A stretch of 11,723 bases of DNA from Oscillospiraceae bacterium (GTDB lineage Bacteria > Bacillota > Clostridia > Oscillospirales > Oscillospiraceae), in the NCBI GenBank assembly GCA_017936205.1, contig JAGBGB010000093.1:1-11723 (forward strand), written 5' to 3'. The first letter of the stretch is position 1; each line of letters begins with the position of its first letter. This document shows positions 1-7,200 of the stretch, one piece after another. Made by a program: the position numbers and the translations under genes. The notes below the pieces were generated by a model. The model saw only the letters and a program-made list of their open reading frames with translations, was not told where the DNA came from and searched no databases.

Positions 1-160
1 CCATTGGGCAAAAGGGTTTTTTTGAGTGATGCGTTCCTTACGGAACATGATGCGCACTTCGTGCGTGATGCAGGCTCCGCCTGTGATGCACGCCTTCGGC
101 GCGTGGGTGGAACGCAGTGCATCACTTCTCACAGCGTAGCTGCATCACTTCTCACTTATG
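1..160. repeat. Mini-hairpin repeat element, copy 1
   Basis: First of two near-identical direct copies, offset by 189 bases. It opens with a conserved leader (CCATTGGGCAAAAGGG plus a T run) followed by small stem-loops, most preceded by TGATGC. The stems are GTTCC/GGAAC (33-46, loop TTAC), GCAC/GTGC (54-64, loop TTC), CAGGC/GCCTG (71-83, loop TCC), CGCC/GGCG (91-101, loop TTC) and CAGC/GCTG (132-142, loop GTA). The left side carries GTGATGC (26-32) and the right side carries its complement GCATCAC (119-125 and 142-148). TGCGTTCC (30-37) can also pair with GGAACGCA (109-116), so an overall long-range fold competes with the local hairpins. I recall similar palindromic elements scattered in Faecalibacterium-type genomes, but could not check. 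The element may start left of the window. Its function is unknown; the reading frame through it is not a credible gene. Confidence 0.85.
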
Positions 161-189
161 AAAATCTACTTCTGTGTATTATGCTTCGT

Positions 190-349
190 CCATTGGGCAA
201 AAGGGTTTTTTTGAGTGATGCGTTCCTTGCGGAACATGATGAGCACTTCGTGGGTGATGCAGGCTCCGCCTGTGATGCACGCCTTCGGCGCGTGAGAGGA
301 ACGCAGCGCATCACTTATCACGGCGAAGCTGTATCGCTTATTACTTTTT
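190..349. repeat. Mini-hairpin repeat element, copy 2
   Basis: Second direct copy of the element at 1-160, separated from it by about 29 bases of unrelated AT-rich sequence (161-189). Through base 309 it differs from copy 1 at only six positions by eye (for example loop TTAC versus TTGC, and GCGCAC versus GAGCAC); the last 40 bases are more diverged. The central stems CAGGC/GCCTG and CGCC/GGCG are unchanged. In the final hairpin CAGC-GTA-GCTG has become CGGC-GAA-GCTG, so part of that stem now relies on a G-T wobble. The outer pairing (TGCGTTCC at 219-226 with GGAACGCA at 298-305) is kept. The copy ends just before a terminator, so it may be transcribed as a structured 3' tail of a gene left of the window. 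Confidence 0.85.
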
Positions 350-365
350 ATTTATAATCCATCTG

Positions 366-392
366 CCGCCGAAAATTTTTCGGCGGTTTTTT
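366..392 (+). terminator. Rho-independent terminator of an upstream transcript
   Basis: CCGCCG (366-371) pairs with CGGCGG (381-386), and the stem is extended by A-T pairs across the AAAA/TTTT centre. Six T residues follow directly (387-392). This is a textbook plus-strand intrinsic terminator. It lies upstream of the promoter at 407 and so separates this operon from whatever is transcribed from the left, including the hairpin repeats. Confidence 0.9.
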
Positions 393-406
393 GTTAAAAA
401 AATGAA

Positions 407-435
407 TTGACAACGGTTGTATGATATGGTATTCT
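407..435 (+). promoter_or_regulatory. Sigma-A type promoter of the tetR-led operon
   Basis: A perfect -35 box TTGACA (407-412) is followed after exactly 17 bases by TATTCT (430-435), a good -10 box. Transcription would begin near 441-443, giving a leader of about 65 bases. ACAAC-G-GTTGT (410-420), a perfect 5+5 inverted repeat, overlaps the -35 box and the start of the spacer, where a bound regulator would block RNA polymerase. No other promoter is evident before the later genes, whose upstream gaps are very short. Confidence 0.8.
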
Positions 436-444
436 TTTCATAAA

Positions 445-456
445 GAACCATGGTTC
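445..456. promoter_or_regulatory. Palindrome at the predicted transcription start, candidate operator
   Basis: GAACCATGGTTC is a perfect 12-base palindrome just downstream of the -10 box, at or next to the expected start of transcription. TetR-family dimers bind palindromes and often repress their own promoter from such positions, so this or the ACAACGGTTGT repeat at 410-420 is a reasonable autoregulatory site. Both share AAC/GTT half-site character. A second imperfect repeat (TTTGA-ATG-TCAAA, 459-471) lies just downstream. Operator function is inference. Confidence 0.45.
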
Positions 457-492
457 ACTTTGAATGTCAAACAATCAAAGGGAACTGTAGGG

Positions 493-499
493 AAGGAGG
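493..499 (+). promoter_or_regulatory. Ribosome binding site that fixes the tetR start
   Basis: AAGGAGG sits 7 bases before ATG at 507. An in-frame upstream ATG at 450 lies inside the palindrome, has no Shine-Dalgarno sequence and would be only a few bases from the mRNA 5' end, so 507 is the better start. Confidence 0.9.
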
Positions 500-506
500 C
501 TTGATC

Positions 507-1232
507 ATGGCCAATTACCTGAGTGAGGAAGAGAAAAATGCACTTCGGTCTAAGGTCTTCTATGCGGCAGCAAAGATGTTTCTGGAGCATGGATATTCCA
601 ACACCACTACAAGAGGACTTGCAGACAGTGCCGGGGTAAATGTCAGCGCGATGAACCGCCATTTTGGCTCTAAGGAAAATATCCTCTGTGAGCTGATCCG
701 CTATGTTATGAATGGACAGTTCCGTACAGCACGAATGCTTACAGAGCAAGAAACGGAGGGGTCGGTTTTTTACTATGCGGTAGAGACAGCTCTGCAGCTC
801 TATATGGCTGAGAGCCAAGAGTCGGTTCGGGAGCTGTATCTGACGGCTTACTCCTTGCCTCATGCTTCGGAGCTGCTCCATAGGGCGGTGGCGGAATCAT
901 TGTTGCCCAAGGTGTTCTCACCCTATCTTCCCGGATGGAGCACAGAGGATTTCTATCAGATGGAGATCGCCTCCGGGGGGATCATTCGTGGATACATCTC
1001 CGTTCCTTGTACTCCGGGCTTCACCATGGAGCAGAAGGTCGAGCATTTTCTGGATGCTTCACTCCGTATTTATCATGTGCCGGAGGAGAAGATCCGAGAA
1101 GCCATTGCATTCGTGAAGCAATACGATCTGAAAGCCATTGCGGAGCATACCATCGAATCCCTGCTGCAAACATTGAAGAAACGAGATGCCCTTTCCGGTA
1201 AATCCTTCGCAGCAGAGCAAGAACATCTGTAA
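507..1232 (+). CDS. TetR/AcrR-family transcriptional regulator
   Basis: Cytoplasmic DNA-binding regulator of 241 residues. The N-terminal part is a typical TetR helix-turn-helix: helix 1 with AAAKMFLEHGYSNTTT (about 20-35), then RGLADSAGVNVSAMNRHF (36-53) with the conserved A-GV turn, the HFGSKENIL signature (52-60) and the start of helix 4. The remaining 180 residues are predicted mostly helical, as expected for the ligand-binding and dimerisation domain, which is poorly conserved in this family; the ligand cannot be predicted. At 241 residues it is slightly longer than the common 190-220, with a charged C-terminal tail. It is first in the operon, 23 bases before a giant secreted protein gene and with no terminator between, so it probably controls its own promoter and the downstream genes. 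Family assignment is firm; target and role are inferred. Confidence 0.93.
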   Translation: MANYLSEEEKNALRSKVFYAAAKMFLEHGYSNTTTRGLADSAGVNVSAMNRHFGSKENILCELIRYVMNGQFRTARMLTEQETEGSVFYYAVETALQLYMAESQESVRELYLTAYSLPHASELLHRAVAESLLPKVFSPYLPGWSTEDFYQMEIASGGIIRGYISVPCTPGFTMEQKVEHFLDASLRIYHVPEEKIREAIAFVKQYDLKAIAEHTIESLLQTLKKRDALSGKSFAAEQEHL

Positions 1233-1240
1233 ATCATACC

Positions 1241-1248
1241 AAAGGAGG
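1241..1248 (+). promoter_or_regulatory. Ribosome binding site of the giant secreted protein gene
   Basis: AAAGGAGG lies 7 bases before the ATG at 1256, in the 23-base gap after the tetR stop codon. The strong match supports the start, which also gives a clean signal peptide. Confidence 0.9.
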
Positions 1249-1255
1249 AAACCAT

Positions 1256-4200
1256 ATGAAACGATCCAAATGGAAAAGAGCGCTGAGTGTGCTGCTGTCC
1301 TTGAGCCTGGTTATGGGCTTCGTTCTGCCCATTCAGGCTGAGCCGGTAGCCTACGATGTGGATCTGGCTCGGGGCATCAACTTGGTGCCTGTGGATTATG
1401 CCACCGACAGCTTCATTGACAACTATGTGCAGACCAATGGGGAGTCTCTCAGCTTGAACCATCGCTTCGGTCTCAACAGCTCGAGTAATGTCAAGGGAGC
1501 AGGGAATACCCTGAGCACCGACATTATGAAGCGGGACAAAACCGACTACTGGTGGGCAAAGTACCAGTGGACCCCCAACGAGCTGGAGAAGCAGTATCTT
1601 GCCGATCCTAACTATCCCCTGATCTATGAGGGGAATGTAGTTCCGGACTATTGTACCCACTGGATCGGCAGCGACCACTGGTGCAAGGCCTGTGTTCGCC
1701 TCACCAGTAACGAATGGAATTTTGGAGATGTAGATAGATTTGGGGGCAATTCCCACTGGTATGTGGGCTCTGCCAACTCTAACAGCGGATCGCCTCAGGC
1801 AGTGCGGAAGCAGATGGATACCCTCCACACTACCACGCTGACCTATGCAGCCTATTCCCAAAAGCAGCATAACTGCGGCAATCCTCAGGTAGGCGGCTCT
1901 GTGTTCTATATGCTGGACACCACGGTGCCCTATATCACCGATGTATCTATTGCCGGAAAAAGCTATCAGAGTCTGGCAAATGGCAATGTGACGGATAAGA
2001 TCATTCTGACCTTCAGTGAGGATGTCCGTTTTGCAGACAACCGGGTTCCCGAGGAGCTGAAGCTGAATCTGGCTGCCTACTACGGAGCACAGGCAGGGGA
2101 AGGAAGAAATGAGAATACCAGCTATACTTTAGCTGCTGACTTTGTTTCCCTTGTGGGGAATAAAATGACCTTCCAGTTCACGGTTCCCCAGTCTGTGAAC
2201 AACATTTATATTACGGGCATCACCAATGAGCAGCCCATTCTGGAATCCAGCGAGCTGTACCTGTATCAGGGAAACGGCTCCCGGCTTTCCGGTCCCAAAT
2301 TGACCTCTCCCACTAAGATCACCGATCTGTCCGGTAACTATCTGCGTTGGGACAAGAGTGATACCAGCTGCTATAGCGTGACCTATGACGGTGTGGCGCC
2401 CAGACTGAGCAATGTGACCATGTCCGGCAGAGATATCAGCACTGTGAGCAGCAAGCCTCCTACAGACTGGAATGCCAACTCCGGCGACAACCGCTATGTG
2501 TATGCCGGCGCGGGAGATACGATCAGCTTCACGGTGACCTATTCCGAGAGCGTAGAGGTTCCCGAAGATGCCAAGGCAGTACTGAGCATTGCAGATGCCG
2601 ACGGAAAGCCCATTGAGCTGGGCATTAAGAAGCATTGGGGCAATACCGTAGTATTCGATGATCTGACCATTACGGAGGGAATGCAGGTTGCAGGGAAGCG
2701 GATCATGATCGATTCCTTCGCGAACATGACCGTATCGGACTTTGCAGGAAACACCCTGTCAGGGGATGCTCTCATGACACCGGCACAGAATGTTTCCTTA
2801 GATGTGGATAAGCCTGTGATCTCTACCAAGTTGACAGCTACAGAGGGGGTGTATGTCCCCTACGCAGAGGTGGAGGGTGAGTATTTTACCGTTCCTCTGA
2901 AGTTTTCCGAGACTAAGATCCCCGGCGCCGGGTATTCTGATGTTTCCGGTAAGCCCATAGAGTTTACCATGGAAATGCCGGACGGGGATGCCTACAGCTA
3001 TTGGTGGTACATAGACAACACCCAGCAGGTGAACAAGGGTGCTGCGTGGAGCTCTGCCACCACCGGAACCGCTAAGAATACCGTGGAGGATATTGCCGAG
3101 GGTCGGGACTATTATCTGCACATCAGGCTGGATAAGAACACGGACTACAACTATACCGACGGCGGTATGGAGGAAAGCGGCATTTACTTTAAGGGTAAGC
3201 TGACGGTCTATGCAGAGGACTGGGCAGGCAACAAGGCGGCTAACACTGTCTATACCCTGAAGCACCAGGTGGACACCGTGGCTCCCGAGGCAAGTGCTAC
3301 TGCATGGCTGAGAATGGAGCCCAATTACGGAAACGGCAATGTGACCTTCAGTGCTGCCTTCCGAGCAACGGACAATTACAACCTTAAGCGGATCACCTAT
3401 CAGTGGTTCTATAAGCTGGGTGCGCAGACGGACTTTAGCCCCGGGGAGCCTGTGATCCTGACAGGCAGCGACCTTGGAAACGGTCTGAACAGAAGCTATG
3501 CTGCAAAGCTCAGCGACACCTATGACTATTCCGCAGAAGAAAACCCCGACAGCGGTGCATGCTATCTGGTGGTAACGGTAGAGGATCAGTTGGGAAATCG
3601 GGACACCATTACTTACGACACTGTAAGCTTCAACTTTACAAAGGCGAAGAGCACCTCTCAGATCACGGTGAACTCTGCAACGGATCCTATGAAGTATCCC
3701 CAGGTGATCCTGAATGCGCCTACCTATGAGAATGACGGAAGCTATAACAACACACCCAGAACCGTTCTGCTCTTCCCGGATATGAGAAATCAGAATGCTT
3801 ACTGGTACTACGATCCTTGGGAATATGGCTCCACCAATCCCGATGGCCCCATGTACGGAGAGGACTTCTTCCGGCTGTTCCAAGAATTTATGGAGGCAGG
3901 GGGCTCCAATTCGACCCTCTTGCCCGGCAACCTCTTCTATGTAAGGGGTACATTGGATCCGGAGAACAACTCCGGCGCCTTTTACAGTGTGAGCCTGTCC
4001 GGCACCGCTGTGTCCCAGACCGGCTGTATGAGTGATCTGGACTACTACTTCAGGAACTTCTACGGTCCTTTGGAGCTGTATCTGGTCACCACCAGCTCCT
4101 TAGAGAGCTTTACACTGAACAACAACCCCTCTGCCTATCATCAAGCGGAGATGCTGAACTTCACCTCCGCAGAATCGGTGGTGGATATCAGCACCGTATA

Positions 4201-7200
4201 TCTGGCAGGCAGTATGGAATTCGGCGTGGACAGCATTTATATGGAGAACAGCGAGGTGCTGAACTACACTACCGGAGCGCCTGCCAAGAATCTGGACAAT
4301 GCCTCCGTCAGCTTCCGTCTGGTCAATACCACGGATACGGAGGAGGTGCAGTATGGGCTGAACAATGTGGATTTCGAAAACACCAAGGTGGGGCTGTACT
4401 ACACCGGCAGTTCTTCCTATACAGGTGTTGGCGAAAATACAGAGGTTTGCCAGAGCTGGAATTTGGAGCCCTCTGCAGACGGCTCCTACACCGTAACCGT
4501 AGACCCGGGCAAGTGCGTGAAGAACGGCTGGTATACCATGGTTCTGACCCTGTCCAACGGCTATACGGGAGAGGTAAAGACCTTTACATTAGGGAAGCTC
4601 TTTATGGATGCTACGGAGCTGGACATTACTCTGGATGGCTACTACAAGGTCTACGACCATGAGGGCGTGTATCAGAACGCAGTTGCATGGGACGAGGCTT
4701 CTGTAGAAGCGGACTACTTGGCAGGGAAGGAGATCGTCCTTGGCTTGGATACCGCACCGGAGGGCTGGACTCTGGATACCTATTTGACCTTTAACGCAGG
4801 TGGACGGGATAAGGAGAATGATCCCCTGTACTGGACGAGCTTCGATGTGCAGCCTCAGATCCGAGTTTACAACCATACCTTCAACACAGCAGCAGGCTTA
4901 GACGATGCTGCAACCGGGCTCCTGCTGTCCACCGATGGCAGGAATGGGCAAGCCGTCCAATATGTTCCTTATTTGGCAGATGCCAATACAGCTCAGCCTT
5001 ATGAGGCCATGAAGCTCCCCTTCGTGGAGGGCTATAACCTACTGGTCTACGAGATCCGCTCCATTAACGGCACCGTTACCGAAAAGGAACTGACGGTCAA
5101 TGTCTTCGGACAGGCAGAGCCTTGGGAGCTGGATACCCTGATCACCAGTAAGAATGGTGTAGGCGTTAATTCCGTTACAGCAAGAGCCATTTATCCCTCT
5201 TCAGAGGAAAAACTCCGCTTCGGTTATCTGGATTCTAACTATGCCTATTATACCAATCCCTATGTCTTTACGGACGATATGGATGCCACCTTCTATCTCA
5301 TTGACAATCAGGGCAACCTTTCTACGAAGAGCTTTGCACTCCGGGACGAAAATGGGCAGCTGGTGGATATCGACGGCGAGGGTCCTGCCCATGTGGGCTT
5401 CACAGATGCGGCAGATCCCAACGAATACTACAGCACCAGCGCGAGCTTCCACTTTACGGTCTATGGTTATGACTATGACAGCATTATGAATGCCAAGAAT
5501 ATGACTCTGACCTTTGACCCTGATTATTCTGCTCTGCTTATGGGGCTGAGCGGGGAGGAACGGGCTTCCAATACCCAGCAGATCACCATGCCCATTCCTC
5601 TGGCAGTGGACGAAAACGGTGAGCTCCTAAAGAATGAGGACGGCACCTATGCTGTCTGGGAGAGCTACGATACCACCCACAACGGCATTTACCGCACCCA
5701 GGTGCTCCAAGAGGGGGAATACACAGACCCGGAGGATCCCGACACTGATATCGTTGGCTGGGTTGAGGTGGAGATCTGGGGAACCTGGAAGTACGACCCG
5801 GAATGCAACTACGATACACCGGATCGAGTACTGACGGTTTCTATGGCAGATGCCATGGGGAATGTATCCTCCGGCGATCGGGAATATTCTGCAGGCTCCC
5901 ACGAGTATAGCTTCACTCCCTTCACTCTGGATGAAAATGGAGAGGTAAACGGTGACCTTGGTGCAGTGAACGAGAAGGGCGAGGTGGGTCTGGCTTCTGA
6001 TATGCCCTTCGCAGCCATTGAGGGCTACGGCGCCGGGAAGCAGATCGAAACGATCTACAGCTACTACGGTTACCGCCAGTTCTACACCACGGCCCCTATG
6101 ATCGTGGAGGATGGCAGCTATAGCTTCCGTGTAACAGACCTGTTCGGAGACGAATATGATCTGGAAGTTTATGTGGATGCCTTCGGAGAGCTGGGCATTG
6201 ATGTAAGCTATTCTACCACAGAGCCTACCAACGGAGCAGTGACCCTCACTGCCAAGGCTACGGGAGAATATGATCAGCTCCTGTCCATTGCCTCTGACAA
6301 GGGGGCTGTGGGAGAGATCGATGCAGAGGATCCCGCCAAGGGCACCATTACCGTAGAGGAAAACTGTACCATTACCATCCAAACCCAGGACGGCAAGAGC
6401 AGAGTGGTGCAGGTCAGCAATATTGATAAGGTTCTGGATCCTGCCTATATCGTCTACTACGATCAGAATTATGATGTGCTGGATCCCGGCAGCGGCGCAG
6501 AGGCAGTTGTGGCACAGCTTGTCTGTGATACAGAGGTGCTCTATGTGACCAACGGTCCCGGCTCCTATGAGTTCCCCTTGGGAAGCAAGAAGGGAGACAC
6601 CTACACCTTCGAGTATATGGATCGTGCAGGGAACACAGGCTCCTTGACCGCAGTTCTGCCTTGTGATCTGGCGGCTCCTGAAGAAAGAGACACAGATGCA
6701 CCGGAGGTGCAGGTCAACCTCTTTGCCATGACAGCAGGGCGCTACAATGCCCTTGCCCATTTGTCCAATCCCGACCATGGCTCTGAGCTGAACGAGTATT
6801 TGAACACAGGTGCGGTACAGGGCTTCCGTCTGGTATTCACTGTCAACGATGTCAGTGCTACAAAGATCCTGATCCTGCCTGCAGGAGCACCGGCACCTGA
6901 GGACTATGCTACCGCAGTAGAGGGCAGCACCGTAGAGGCTGCGGAGCTCTCTGTCAGCGGCAGAAGTGCTACGGTGACTGTGACAGACAATACCACCTTC
7001 GATGTGCATGTGATTGATGAATACGGCAATATTCGCTCCATTCCCGGCGTTATCATTGGCAGCATCGACAATCAAGCTCCTGTCCTCACACCTCGCTATG
7101 AGGTCAGTCGGGATGAGAATGGGTATGCAGTGGTGATCGCCACCTTCTTCCCCACGGAGGAAGAGAAGTTTGAGACCATTATCCCCCTGTCCGCCGATGT

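Noticed and set aside
1..349. Possible CRISPR array
   Set aside because: There are only two long copies (about 160 bases) with one 29-base gap, and the internal hairpins differ in sequence; there are no regular short repeats with unique spacers.
4..357. Open frame of 117 codons through the hairpin repeats
   Set aside because: It translates the duplicated palindromic element, so the peptide repeats itself. It has no ribosome binding site, and its frame results from the repeat rather than coding selection.
450..506. Upstream in-frame ATG extending the TetR protein by 19 residues
   Set aside because: No Shine-Dalgarno sequence precedes it, it lies inside a palindrome at the predicted transcript start, and the extra residues do not belong to the TetR fold. 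ATG 507 has a strong AAGGAGG at the correct distance.
1233..1255. Separate promoter or terminator between tetR and the giant gene
   Set aside because: The 23-base gap contains only the ribosome binding site; there is no hairpin with a T run and no -35/-10 pair.
1073..1870. 265-codon minus-strand frame spanning the tetR end and the start of the giant gene
   Set aside because: It overlaps two well-supported plus-strand genes and their ribosome binding site, and shows no known domain.
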